The position numbers and the translations under genes are program-made. A DNA stretch of 55,831 bases from Acidimicrobiales bacterium (GTDB taxonomy: Bacteria; Actinomycetota; Acidimicrobiia; Acidimicrobiales; Bog-793), in contig DATGLP010000009.1 in assembly GCA_035294085.1 (NCBI GenBank), positions 1-55,831 of the forward strand. Reading direction: 5' to 3'. The stretch's first letter is position 1. Each line of letters starts with the position of its first letter. Positions 42,190 to 50,643 of this stretch are shown here, piece after piece. Below the pieces are notes generated by a model. The model had not been told where the DNA came from. It was given only the letters and a program-made list of their open reading frames with translations, and did no database searches.

Positions 42190-42203
42190 GGGCGCACGCG
42201 CCC
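42190..42203. terminator. short GC hairpin between convergent operons
   Basis: GGGCGC (42190-42195) and GCGCCC (42198-42203) flank two bases immediately after the FAH stop. Because it is symmetric it could slow polymerases arriving from either side, but the loop is very small and no T-run follows. Confidence 0.35.
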
Positions 42204-42223
42204 GGGAGCCGGCGCCGTCGCGC

Positions 42224-43105
42224 TCAGTGCTGCGGCCCGGCGAGCGACGCCGCCTCTCGCCAGACGCGCTCGAAGGCCGCCCGACCCCGGCGCAGCAGCT
42301 CCTCGTGGGGGAGGCGCCACAGCGAGTCCGGGAGCGGCGTCCCGTAGGTGCCGTCGTCGGAGAGCACCTCGAGCTCGAACCACCCGTCGAAGCCGCCCCG
42401 AACGAGCGCGGCGACGAAGCGGGCGCACACGGCGCGCCCCTCCCCGGGCAGCGCTCGGTCGGCCCAGCTGCGCTCCTCGTAGCGGACGTCGTTCACCTGG
42501 AGGCAGGCGACGCGCCCGGCGTGGCGCGCGAGCTGGTCGTGGACGCCCGGGTCCGACCAGCTGTGCCACACGTCGAGGAACAGGTCGACGTTGCGCCGCC
42601 CCGTCGCGTCGACGAGGGCCGCCAGCTCGTCGATCGAGCGGATCGGGCAGCCTCGCCGGCGGGCGAGGATCTCGAAGGCGACGCGCTGGCCGTGCTCGGC
42701 GGCGGTATCCGCGATGAGCACCAGCTTCTCGGCGACGGCCTCGAGGGGGCCCGCCGGACGGGCGGGGTCGCCCGAGCTGCCAGGTCCGACGACGATGCCC
42801 ACCGGGTCGAGCGCGGCGAGCCGGGCGATGCTCGCGCAGATCGCGTCGGCTCGCCGCTGGAGGTCGCGCTCGGCGGGCGCGTCGACCGGACCGGGCAGGA
42901 TGGTCCACACGCGGGGCAGGCAGAAGCTCGCTCGCAGCCCCGCCGTCGCGAGGGCGTCCGCCAGCTCGCCGTCGCTCGTCGAGCCGAACTTCGCCTCCCA
43001 CAGCCCGATCCCGTCCGCGCCGACCCTCGCGACCTGCTCGATGTCCTCGAGGATCGTGTTGTGCGGCGTCATGAACGTCGCGACGCTGTACCTCGGCTCG
43101 TGCAC
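42224..43105 (-). CDS. xylose isomerase-like TIM barrel (sugar phosphate isomerase/epimerase)
   Basis: This 293-residue protein has the AP-endonuclease/xylose-isomerase TIM barrel. TILEDIEQVARVGADGIGLW is followed by GLRASFCLPRVW, VAFEILARRRGCPIRSIDEL, LFLDVWHSWSDPG with a metal-site Asp and His, and ACLQVNDVRYEERSWADRAL. Acidic residues late in the barrel (GWFELEVLSDDG) complete the metal site. GTG 43105 follows AGGAGG. It is last in the minus-strand ABC-SDR-MDR operon and probably isomerises a keto-sugar, inosose or related intermediate made by the dehydrogenases. Confidence 0.92.
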   Translation of the reverse strand: MHEPRYSVATFMTPHNTILEDIEQVARVGADGIGLWEAKFGSTSDGELADALATAGLRASFCLPRVWTILPGPVDAPAERDLQRRADAICASIARLAALDPVGIVVGPGSSGDPARPAGPLEAVAEKLVLIADTAAEHGQRVAFEILARRRGCPIRSIDELAALVDATGRRNVDLFLDVWHSWSDPGVHDQLARHAGRVACLQVNDVRYEERSWADRALPGEGRAVCARFVAALVRGGFDGWFELEVLSDDGTYGTPLPDSLWRLPHEELLRRGRAAFERVWREAASLAGPQH

Positions 43106-43129
43106 CGCCGCCCTCCTCGCCCGTGGGCC

Positions 43130-44182
43130 TCAGCCTCGCCCGCGCGCCCGTGGCGCGCGCCCCCCGTACTCCAGCAGGACGCCGAGGGCCTCGTCCGGAG
43201 ACCGGTCGCACAGGGCGTAGGCGCTCGGGGCGTCCTCGAACGCCACCGTGTGGGTGACGAGGCGGTCGACGTCGAGGCGCGCGAGCTCGCGGCAGGCGGC
43301 GGCGCGCTGGCGCGCCACCGTCCAGCGCCGCGACGCCTCGGTCGCGACGAGGCCGACCCAGCTCGAGACGAGCCGGAGGCGCGCCGTGTGGAAGCGGCTG
43401 CCGAGGTCGAGGACGACCGGGCGCGTCCCGTACCAGGAGACGACGCCGATGGTGCCCTCGGTCGCGCTGCAGTCGATCGCGACCTGGAGCGCGCCGGGCG
43501 CGCCGCTCGCCTCGATGAACACGTCCGTCCCCCGCCCGTCGCTCAGCGCGCGCACCGCCTCGCGGGCCTCCTGCGGCTCGACGAGCGCGTCGGCCCCGAT
43601 CCAGGAGGCGAGCGCGCGCCGACCGGGTGCCGGGTCGACGAGCACGAGCGAGCCGGCGACCTTGGCGGCGAGGTGGGCGCAGAAGGTGCCGACCACGCCG
43701 AGGCCGGAGACGGCGACGCAGTCTCCGGGACGGACCGGCACGTCGTGCAGGCAGTTGAGCGCCACCCGGTACAGGCCGATGAACGCGGCACGCGCCGGGT
43801 CGAGCTCGTCGGGCAGCCGGAACAGGGTCCGCTCGTCGTCGCGCAGCGTGAAGCGGTCCTGGTGCGGGTGCTGGGCGAACACCCGGTCGCCGACCCCGAG
43901 ACGCGTGCACGGCCCCGTCTCCACGACGCGGCCGATGACTTGGTAGCCGAACTTCACGGGAAAGCGGAACGACCCCTCGACGCTCTCGATGCCGACGTCC
44001 GCGTCGGCGGGGAGCTCACCACGGTACGCGGCGAGCTCGCTGCCGGCGCTGACGAGCGAGCAGACCGCCTCCACCTGGACCTCGCCGGGCCCGGGGTCGC
44101 GCGCCACCTCGTCGCGCACCACGGCAGTGCGCGCCGCCTCGAACCAGAGCGCCCGCGCCGGGCGCCCGCCGGCGCCGCTCAC
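43130..44182 (-). CDS. medium-chain (MDR) zinc-type dehydrogenase
   Basis: This 350-residue dehydrogenase has a GroES-like first domain (VQVEAVCSLVSAGSELAAYR, then FPVKFGYQVIGRVVETG) and the Rossmann loop CVAVSGLGVVGTFCAHLAAK. VFIEASGAPGALQVAID and LLEYGGRAP follow. The usual catalytic-zinc Cys-His pair is not obvious: SLVSAGSE stands where many relatives have C-G-SD-x-H, as in the SGISRGTE-type subfamily. GTG 44182 overlaps the SDR stop (GTGA). It probably oxidises or reduces the same substrate class as the coupled SDR. Confidence 0.92.
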   Translation of the reverse strand: MSGAGGRPARALWFEAARTAVVRDEVARDPGPGEVQVEAVCSLVSAGSELAAYRGELPADADVGIESVEGSFRFPVKFGYQVIGRVVETGPCTRLGVGDRVFAQHPHQDRFTLRDDERTLFRLPDELDPARAAFIGLYRVALNCLHDVPVRPGDCVAVSGLGVVGTFCAHLAAKVAGSLVLVDPAPGRRALASWIGADALVEPQEAREAVRALSDGRGTDVFIEASGAPGALQVAIDCSATEGTIGVVSWYGTRPVVLDLGSRFHTARLRLVSSWVGLVATEASRRWTVARQRAAACRELARLDVDRLVTHTVAFEDAPSAYALCDRSPDEALGVLLEYGGRAPRARGRG

Positions 44183-45120
44183 CCGCCCTGCCGGGCGAGC
44201 TCGGCGAGCAGGCGCCGCTCGTAGCGGGCGACCTCCGAGGACTGCTCGGGCACCCACCACTCGCTTCGGTCCTCCACCGCGGCGAAGCTGTCGCGCAGGT
44301 CCTCGAGGGTGTGCGACGGGTTCAGGTAGCCGCGCGTCTCGACGAGGAGGATCTCCGCCACGCGCCCGGCGCGCGCCTCGAAGGCCCTGCCGCGCGCCGG
44401 GCAGTCCGGGTGCACGAGCCAGAGGGCGGCCGGGGTCGTGAGCTCGGGACGCATGTGCTCGCGCCACCACTCGAGCTCCCCCGAGCGCGCCGCGAAGACG
44501 GCGCTCGAGAGCATCGCCTCCATCATCGGCGTGAGCGCCGCCACCGCGAGCGCGTTCGCGGCGATCCCCACCCCAGCGCCCTCGAGGCTCACGACGCGCG
44601 CCAGGGACACGAGGCCGGCCTTCGACGGCCCGTAGTGCGCGAAGCCGGGCGCGCCGTACAGGCCGGCGGCGGACGAGATGTACACGATCCGACCGCCACG
44701 GCGAGCGAGGTGCGGCCAGGCGGCGCGCGTCAGGTGGATGGCGCCGAGCAGGTTCACCCCCACGACCCGCTCGGCCTCGGCGGGTTCGAGGCGCGCGACG
44801 GGCACTGCCGAGGCGACCCCGGCGTTGGCGATGAGCGCGTCGAGGCGGCCGAACTCGGAGAGCGCCCTCTCGACGAGGCGCTCGCAGCCCCGGGGGGACG
44901 ACACGTCGGCGCCGACCGCGATCGCCTCGCCGCCGGCGGCGGCGATCTCGCGCGCCACGGCGGCGGCGCGCTCGGGGACTGCCGAGCCGCGCTCGGGAAG
45001 GTCGTTCACGACGACACGCGCCCCGCGCGCGCCGAGCTCGAGGGCGTGCGACCGCCCCATCCCCTGGGCCGCGCCCGTCACGACCACGACGCGCCCCTCG
45101 AAGCGCACCGGCTCGCCCAT
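44179..45120 (-). CDS. short-chain dehydrogenase/reductase with long C-terminal extension
   Basis: This 313-residue SDR has VVVVTGAAQGMGRSHALELG, VVNDLPERGSAVPERAA, DALIANAGVASAVPV, IVYISSAAGLYGAPG and the catalytic HYGPSKAGLVSLARVV. Classical SDRs end near residue 255. Here about 60 further residues (from roughly GRVAEILLVETRGYLNPS to a charged end) resemble the tail seen on SDRs acting on CoA- or steroid-like substrates. ATG 45120 follows GGGAGGGGAG. It is translationally coupled to the MDR gene downstream. Confidence 0.93.
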   Translation of the reverse strand: MGEPVRFEGRVVVVTGAAQGMGRSHALELGARGARVVVNDLPERGSAVPERAAAVAREIAAAGGEAIAVGADVSSPRGCERLVERALSEFGRLDALIANAGVASAVPVARLEPAEAERVVGVNLLGAIHLTRAAWPHLARRGGRIVYISSAAGLYGAPGFAHYGPSKAGLVSLARVVSLEGAGVGIAANALAVAALTPMMEAMLSSAVFAARSGELEWWREHMRPELTTPAALWLVHPDCPARGRAFEARAGRVAEILLVETRGYLNPSHTLEDLRDSFAAVEDRSEWWVPEQSSEVARYERRLLAELARQGG

Positions 45121-45147
45121 GTGACTCCCCTCCCGCCGCGGCGGCGC

Positions 45148-45942
45148 CTAGCCGGCGCGCCCCTCCTCGCGCACGAGCCGGAACACCTGGGCCCGGCGCT
45201 GCACGAACTCGGGATGCTCCTTCGTCTCGACCTGACGCCTCGGGCGATCGAGCTCGATGTCGACGATCGCCTTGGCGACCGCGGGGGAGCGCGTCAGTAC
45301 GAGGACGCGGTCGCCGAGGTAGACGGCCTCGTCGATGTCGTGGGTGACGAGCAGGACGGTGATGCGGTAGTCGAGCCACACGTCCTGCAAGAGGTCCTCG
45401 AGGTCGGCGCGCGCCTGGGCGTCGACGGCGGCGAACGGCTCGTCCATGAGCAGGATCCGCGGCTCGTACGCGAGCGCGCGGGCGATCGCCACGCGCTGCT
45501 GCATGCCGCCCGACAGCTGCCAGGGGAAGCGGTCGGCGAAGCGCTCGAGGCCGACGCGCGCCAGCACGGCGAGCGCCTTCGCGTCGCGCTCGGCGCGCCC
45601 GAGGCCCTTGGACCGCAGCGGCAGCGTGACGTTCTTCAGCACCGACATCCACGGGAGCAGGGAGCGGCTGTAGTCCTGGGAGACGAGCGCCAGCTGCTCG
45701 GGCGGCTTCGCGATCGCCTGGCCGTCGAGGAAGGCGGCGCCGCTCGTCGGGCGCAGCAGCCCCGACAGGCATCGCAGCAGCGTCGTCTTGCCGCACCCGG
45801 AGGGCCCGACGATGCACATGAGCTCGCGCTCGCGCACCTCGAAGCTCAGGCGCTCGATGGCCCGGAACCCGCGGCCCGGCGGACCGTAGGTCTTCGACAG
45901 TGCGTCGACCTTCAAGACCGCGGCGCACTCAGGCGGCAGCAT
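45148..45942 (-). CDS. ABC transporter ATPase, NitT/TauT family
   Basis: This 264-residue ATPase has Walker A IVGPSGCGKTTLLRCLSGLL, Q-loop LALVSQDYSRSLLPWMSVLK, signature WQLSGGMQQRVAIARALA, Walker B ILLMDEPFAAVDAQAR and switch His VLLVTHDIDEAVYLG. It matches the two permeases and the binding protein directly upstream in the operon. Its ATG lies 14 bases inside the end of the second permease. It differs from the other NitT/TauT ATPase (33056-33934) in having the canonical LSGG signature, so the two importers are not recent copies. Confidence 0.95.
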   Translation of the reverse strand: MLPPECAAVLKVDALSKTYGPPGRGFRAIERLSFEVRERELMCIVGPSGCGKTTLLRCLSGLLRPTSGAAFLDGQAIAKPPEQLALVSQDYSRSLLPWMSVLKNVTLPLRSKGLGRAERDAKALAVLARVGLERFADRFPWQLSGGMQQRVAIARALAYEPRILLMDEPFAAVDAQARADLEDLLQDVWLDYRITVLLVTHDIDEAVYLGDRVLVLTRSPAVAKAIVDIELDRPRRQVETKEHPEFVQRRAQVFRLVREEGRAG

Positions 45943-46711
45943 CGGCTTGCGAGCTCCTCCAGCCTCGGTGCCAGCGCAGCACCTTCCACTCGATGGCAGC
46001 GTACGCCCCGTTGAGCACGTAGGAGAGGATGGCGAGCACGAAGATCCCCGACCACATCTGCGGGATCTCGAAGAGCGTCTGCGCGTTGAGCGTGAAGTAG
46101 CCGACGCCGTTCGTCGAGGCGAACATCTCGGCGTAGATCACGAGAAGGACGGCTACCGAGACGGCGATGCGCAGGCCCGCGAAGATCTGGGGGATCGCGG
46201 CGGGGATGGAGACCGACACGAGGCGCCGGACCGGCCCGAGGTGGTAGACGCGCGCGACGTCGTGGAACTCCACGTCGATGCCGCGTGCACCCTCGATCGT
46301 GTTGAGCAGGATCGGCCACACCGCGCCGAAGGCGATGAAGGCGACCTTCGACACGTTCGTGATCCCGAGCACGACGATGAAGGCAGGGAGCACCGCCGTC
46401 GCCGGGATCGCCCGGATGAACTCGAGCGCCGGCTCGACCGTCGTGCGCACCGCCGGCGAGAGCCCGATGACGAGCCCGAGCGAGACGCCGACGACGATCG
46501 AGAGCCCGAGGCCGAGGCCGATGCGGTAGAGGCTCGGCACGAGGTCGCTCGTCGCGTGCGCGAAGAGCCACTCGTGGCGGAACACGGATACGATCGTGCT
46601 GAGCGGCGGGTAGTAGGTCGAGCGGCTGCCGGCCGACGCGAACCACCAGATGGCAGCGATCCCGGCGAGGAAGCTCCAGGTGACGGACCACTCGACGAGG
46701 CGCCTCCTCAC
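45929..46711 (-). CDS. ABC transporter permease, NitT/TauT family (second)
   Basis: This 260-residue permease has an N-terminal helix (WSVTWSFLAGIAAIWWFAS), YYPPLSTIVSVFRHEW and about six helices. ARVYHLGPVRRLVSVSIPAA is the coupling loop, and SVAVLLVIYAEMFAS follows. GTG 46711 overlaps the stop of the first permease in GTGA. Two different permeases side by side imply a heterodimeric channel, less usual for this family, where one permease gene normally suffices. Confidence 0.94.
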   Translation of the reverse strand: MRRRLVEWSVTWSFLAGIAAIWWFASAGSRSTYYPPLSTIVSVFRHEWLFAHATSDLVPSLYRIGLGLGLSIVVGVSLGLVIGLSPAVRTTVEPALEFIRAIPATAVLPAFIVVLGITNVSKVAFIAFGAVWPILLNTIEGARGIDVEFHDVARVYHLGPVRRLVSVSIPAAIPQIFAGLRIAVSVAVLLVIYAEMFASTNGVGYFTLNAQTLFEIPQMWSGIFVLAILSYVLNGAYAAIEWKVLRWHRGWRSSQADAAA

Positions 46712-47562
46712 GCCGGTACCGCCGATCGCTGGGACGCGTGCCAGCGCAGGACGCGCCGCTCCACCCGCCGCGTCGCGACGTTGATGGCGAGACCGAGCAG
46801 GCCGCAGGCCGCGACGTAGGCGTACAGGTGGGGGATGTCGCCGGCGACCTCCAGCTGGTCGATGCGCATGCCGATGCCGCCGGTGCTGCCGATCAGGAGC
46901 TCGACCGCGATGGTCACGTTGAGCGCGACGACCGCTGCGATGCGAAGGCCCGTGAAGAAGTAGGGCAGGCAGCTCGGCAGGACGATGGAGCCGAACCGGC
47001 GCAGCCAGCCGAGTCGGAAGACGCGGCCCATCTCGAGCGCCGCGCCGTCGACGTTGTGCACGGCGTAGATCATCTGGATGAGCAGGGGCCAGAAGGCGCC
47101 GGCGGCGACGAGCACGACCGCGAGCCGCAGGTGCACCCCGAGCACGAGCACCGCGAGCGGCAGGACGGCGATGGACGGCACGGCGCGCAGCAGCTCGATC
47201 GGCGCTTTCACCGCCGCGTACACCAGCCGCAGCGAGCCGATGGCGAGCCCGAGGACGACCGCGATGGCCGCCGCCGCGGCGAGCCCGATGGCCCAGGTCT
47301 CGAGCGTCTGGGCGACGTCCACCCAGAGTCGAGCGGTGCCGGCCTCAGCCCCCAGGTCGGCGAGCACCGTCGCCGGCGCCGGCAGGGCGCCCCTCGGCGC
47401 GAGCAGCGCCGTCGACCCGAGCACGTACCACAAGAGCGCGAGTGCGACGGCGAAGGCGACCGGGCGCGCCGCACGGCCGAGGCTCGCCCGGACGGCGCCC
47501 GACACGCCGCCCGCTGCCCCGGGGCCGGCCACCTCCCCGATCGTCTCGCTCGCCGAGCGCAC
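46708..47562 (-). CDS. ABC transporter permease, NitT/TauT family (first)
   Basis: This 284-residue permease has a first helix at PVAFAVALALLWYVLGS, ALPAPATVLADLG, TLETWAIGLAAAAAIAVVLG and a coupling region near EMGRVFRLGWLRRFGSIVLP. The C-terminal VEERV-like basic end reads RRVERRVLRWHASQR. Its sequence is clearly diverged from the second permease. GTG 47562 is used. It lies 42 bases downstream of the binding-protein stop and probably forms the heterodimeric channel with the next gene. Confidence 0.94.
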   Translation of the reverse strand: MRSASETIGEVAGPGAAGGVSGAVRASLGRAARPVAFAVALALLWYVLGSTALLAPRGALPAPATVLADLGAEAGTARLWVDVAQTLETWAIGLAAAAAIAVVLGLAIGSLRLVYAAVKAPIELLRAVPSIAVLPLAVLVLGVHLRLAVVLVAAGAFWPLLIQMIYAVHNVDGAALEMGRVFRLGWLRRFGSIVLPSCLPYFFTGLRIAAVVALNVTIAVELLIGSTGGIGMRIDQLEVAGDIPHLYAYVAACGLLGLAINVATRRVERRVLRWHASQRSAVPA

Positions 47563-47604
47563 CGGATCGTCCCGTCCCCTCGAGGCCTCAGACGCCGGCG
47601 CCAG

Positions 47605-48654
47605 TCACCTCCGCCTGCTTGCCGCGGGCTTCGCCGCCGTCTTCTTCGCCGGCTTCGTCGTCGGTGCGCCGGCCCACAGCTCCCTGGTCACCGGGAACCG
47701 CTTGGAGACGATGCCCTCGGCGGCGGAGCGGTCCAGCACGAGCTGGAGCAGCTTGACGTTGAACGCCGTCGGGTACGAGCCGAGCGGCGTGTGCGCCGCC
47801 TGCGCGCGCGTGACCCCGAGGAAGTCCGGGAGGACGTCGATCGCAGCCCTCGGATGCTTGCGCAGGAACTGCTGCGTCGCCATCATCGCGGCGACGAAGC
47901 GCTCGACGACGGAGCGGTGCGTCGCCACGTAGCGGGCGCTGCCGAAGTAGGCGGTCGCCGGCGAGCCGTAGGGGCCGAAGAACAGGTTGTCGTCCCCGAT
48001 CTTGCGGATCTGGCCCGCCGCGAGCGCCGCGCCGGCGTAGGGGGCGACCACGTCGCACACGTCGGCCTCACCCGTCTGGAGCGCGGAGACCATCGCCTGG
48101 AAGGGGATGGCGATGAACTTCACCGACGACGGGTTCACCCCGTTCTGGGCGAGGAGCCACTTCGCCTGCGCCTCGTCCTGCCCGTTCAGCACGTTGACGC
48201 AGAACGTCTTCCCGGCGACCTCCTTGAGCGAGGTGATCGGGCTGTTCGCCGCCACGGCGGTGACCTGCAGGTTGGGCTCGAGGCCAGCGTTGGGCGCCAG
48301 GATCTTGAGGCCGATGCCCTGCGACTCCGCCTGGAACTCGGTCGTCAGCGCACCGGCGCCGAACTGCATCGACCCGCTCTGGATCGCCGCCACCATCGCC
48401 GGCGTGCTCGCGACGATGACGGGCGCCACGTTCAGGTGCTCTCGGGCGAAGAACCCGTGGAGCTCGGCGACGTAGATCGGCGCCGAGATCCACAGCGCCG
48501 CGAGCCCGACGCTGATCGAGGCGCTGCGGGCGGCTGGCGCCCGGTGCCGCGGCGGCGAGGCGACGGCGGCGCCGCCGGCGCTCGCGACGAGCGAGCCGGC
48601 CACGAGCGCGGCGGCGAGCGCCGCCGCGCGACTGCGTGAGACCTGCCTGTTCAC
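47605..48654 (-). CDS. ABC transporter substrate-binding protein, NitT/TauT family
   Basis: This 349-residue exported protein has a signal sequence (RAAALAAALVAGSLVASAGG). The mature fold is SsuA-like, with ISAPIYVAELHGFFAREHLN, VAAIQSGSMQFGAGALTTEF, LKEVAGKTFCVNVLNGQDEA and VCDVVAPYAGAALAAGQIRK. The last residues (PAKKTAAKPAASRRR) form a Lys/Ala/Pro-rich tail unusual for a binding protein. GTG 48654 follows a GGGGGGTCAAGG purine stretch. It is first in the operon behind a good promoter at 48774-48802. Confidence 0.94.
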   Translation of the reverse strand: MNRQVSRSRAAALAAALVAGSLVASAGGAAVASPPRHRAPAARSASISVGLAALWISAPIYVAELHGFFAREHLNVAPVIVASTPAMVAAIQSGSMQFGAGALTTEFQAESQGIGLKILAPNAGLEPNLQVTAVAANSPITSLKEVAGKTFCVNVLNGQDEAQAKWLLAQNGVNPSSVKFIAIPFQAMVSALQTGEADVCDVVAPYAGAALAAGQIRKIGDDNLFFGPYGSPATAYFGSARYVATHRSVVERFVAAMMATQQFLRKHPRAAIDVLPDFLGVTRAQAAHTPLGSYPTAFNVKLLQLVLDRSAAEGIVSKRFPVTRELWAGAPTTKPAKKTAAKPAASRRR

Positions 48655-48773
48655 GGCCTTGACCCCCCGTTCCGCACCGCCGCGCCGCCCTCGCCGAGCT
48701 GCGCTCGTCGCGTCGAGCCCGGCGGCCCGAGCCGCGCAGCGTCGCTCTCGCTCTCCGATAACCGCTCTCGCAA

Positions 48774-48802
48774 ACGGTACCCCCGGAGCCGGGACGTGTC
48801 AA
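48774..48802 (-). promoter_or_regulatory. sigma-70-type promoter of the second NitT/TauT importer operon
   Basis: On the minus strand a consensus TTGACA (48802 to 48797) is followed after exactly 17 bases by TACCGT (48779 to 48774), a good TAnnnT -10. Transcription would start near 48767, leaving a leader of about 110 bases before GTG 48654. It shows that the importer operon is not merely an extension of the upstream hydrolase gene. Confidence 0.75.
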
Positions 48803-48809
48803 CCGCCCC

Positions 48810-50510
48810 TCAGCGACCCCCGATGAGGACCGGCAGCGTGAGGCGGGACGGGTAGCGGCCCCCGGTGCGGATGACGTGGGTGCCCACGCGGTACGAGCCG
48901 TGCGCCATCACCCGCGCCTCCGGGCCGTAGGCGAAGGTGTCGCGTCCCTTGAGCACGAGCCGGAGGGTCTCGCCGGCCCGAAAGCGCGTCGCTGTGGGCC
49001 ACACCTCGACGGTCACCGGCACGGCGCGCCCGGCCAGCAGCTCGTGGCGCCGCTCGTGGCGCAGCACCTCGAGCGCCTCGTCGCCCTCGGCGTTCGCCCG
49101 GTGCGAGGCGCGCAGCCAGCCGAGTGCGACGTCGCCGTCGTAGAACGTCGTGTAGAAGGGGAAGCCGACGCGCTCGCCACCCGCGTCGAGCTTCTGGAGG
49201 GCGACGAACACGTCGGCGTCGTCCGAGCCGCGGCACTCGAGCCAGATGGTGCACGCCACGGTCCCGACGACGTCGGTGTCCTCGGTGAAGACGTGCTCGA
49301 ACACCGCACCGGTCGAGTCCACGGCTTCGTAGGCGACGTCCGCCTCCTGCGGTGGAAGCGCCTCGGCGAGCCGACCGCGAGCCGCGTCGAGGTAGAGCGT
49401 GCGCTGCTCGACGTCCTCGGGCGGCCAGCTCTCGCGCGCGAGGAGAGGGCCCACCGTGCCCGACCCCGTACGGACCTCGAAGCGCACCCGGGGCCAGCTC
49501 GACACCTCGGTCTCGCGCCCGAGCAGGAAGCGGTCGAAGAACTGCCGCTGACGCTCGACGCTGGCGGGCTCGTAGTAGTAGCCCCACTTCTGCTGGCCGT
49601 GGATCTCGAGCCACTTGTACTCGGAGGCGATGGCGCGGAACCCCTCGATCGTCCCCCGGGTGTGCAGCCCGTGGTCCCCCCACCCCGCGACCACGTACGC
49701 CGGGACGTCGATCGAGGACAGGTCGGGGACCTTGTAGCGCCAGTAGTCGTCGAACAGCGGGTGCGCGGCGGCCTCCGCCACGAGGTCCTCGACCCGCCCC
49801 GTGCCGTACCCGACGCGCGACGCGAGCCACAGCGTCGAGAAGCCGACCTCGGGGATCCCGCCGTGGAAGGTGTAGTCGCGGTACAGGTCGGTGAAGCCCT
49901 CCCACGGGTTGATCGCCGCGAGGTGCGGCGGATGGAGCGCCGCGACGTACCACTGGACGATCGCGAGGTAGGAGACGCCGGTCATCCCGACCTGGCCACT
50001 GCACCACGGCTGGGAGGCGATCCACTCGATCACGTCGTAGCAGTCGAGCGCCTCGCGCGGGTCGTGGAAGACGCAGTCGCCCTCGGAGCCCCACGTGCCG
50101 CGGGGGTCGACGTGGACGAGCGCGTAGCCGTGGCGCGTCCAGTAGACGGGGTCAGGCCCCTCGAAGCTCGCGTGGTCCGACACCCAGGCCGCCTCGACCC
50201 CAGACCCCGCGATGTCCTTGCAGCGCAGGGGGCTGTGCTTGCCGTACGGTCCCCAGGCGATGAGCGCGGGCAGGGGCGAGGAGTGCGCGTCGGGCAGGAA
50301 GAGGTCGACACGAAGGCGCGTGCCGTCGCGCACCGGCACGGCCACGTCCCGCTCGACACGCATGGCGTCCACGAGCTCGACGCCCGGGCGCAGCCCCGGG
50401 TAGCCGCCCTCCTCCGGGGGCCGCGCGACGCGCCAGATGGTGAGGGCGTCGCCGCGAGCCCGCGTCGCCCGCCAGTCAGCCGCGTCCCGTGGTCCTGCCA
50501 GCGCGTCCAT
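48810..50510 (-). CDS. CocE/NonD-family alpha/beta hydrolase (X-Pro dipeptidyl-peptidase-like)
   Basis: This 566-residue hydrolase has VAVPVRDGTRLRVDLFLP at the domain start, LIAWGPYGKHSP, YALVHVDPRGTWGSEG and the nucleophile in VGMTGVSYLAIVQWY. The C-terminal jelly-roll includes VVGTVACTIWLECRGSDDAD and TLRLVLKGRDTFAYGPEA. Members hydrolyse acyl esters (such as cocaine) or N-acyl amino acid bonds. ATG 50510 directly follows GGGGGG-rich ribosome-like sequence. It is divergent from the IclR gene, its likely regulator, and may release the acid imported or degraded by the neighbouring operons. Confidence 0.93.
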   Translation of the reverse strand: MDALAGPRDAADWRATRARGDALTIWRVARPPEEGGYPGLRPGVELVDAMRVERDVAVPVRDGTRLRVDLFLPDAHSSPLPALIAWGPYGKHSPLRCKDIAGSGVEAAWVSDHASFEGPDPVYWTRHGYALVHVDPRGTWGSEGDCVFHDPREALDCYDVIEWIASQPWCSGQVGMTGVSYLAIVQWYVAALHPPHLAAINPWEGFTDLYRDYTFHGGIPEVGFSTLWLASRVGYGTGRVEDLVAEAAAHPLFDDYWRYKVPDLSSIDVPAYVVAGWGDHGLHTRGTIEGFRAIASEYKWLEIHGQQKWGYYYEPASVERQRQFFDRFLLGRETEVSSWPRVRFEVRTGSGTVGPLLARESWPPEDVEQRTLYLDAARGRLAEALPPQEADVAYEAVDSTGAVFEHVFTEDTDVVGTVACTIWLECRGSDDADVFVALQKLDAGGERVGFPFYTTFYDGDVALGWLRASHRANAEGDEALEVLRHERRHELLAGRAVPVTVEVWPTATRFRAGETLRLVLKGRDTFAYGPEARVMAHGSYRVGTHVIRTGGRYPSRLTLPVLIGGR

Positions 50511-50643
50511 CGCCCCCCGCCTCCCACTCGCCACCCGCCGCGGCGTCGCTCACGCCTTGCGGCGCGGCGGACCGGCCCGTCCTCGCGGCCCCGAGCGCCG
50601 GTAAGCTCTGGCGGGCTCTCGGATGGAGAAAGAACGTATCAAG

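Noticed and set aside
46738-48639. Long plus-strand frame opposite the second importer genes
   Set aside because: The minus-strand genes here carry unmistakable permease and binding-protein motifs; the plus frame does not resemble any protein.
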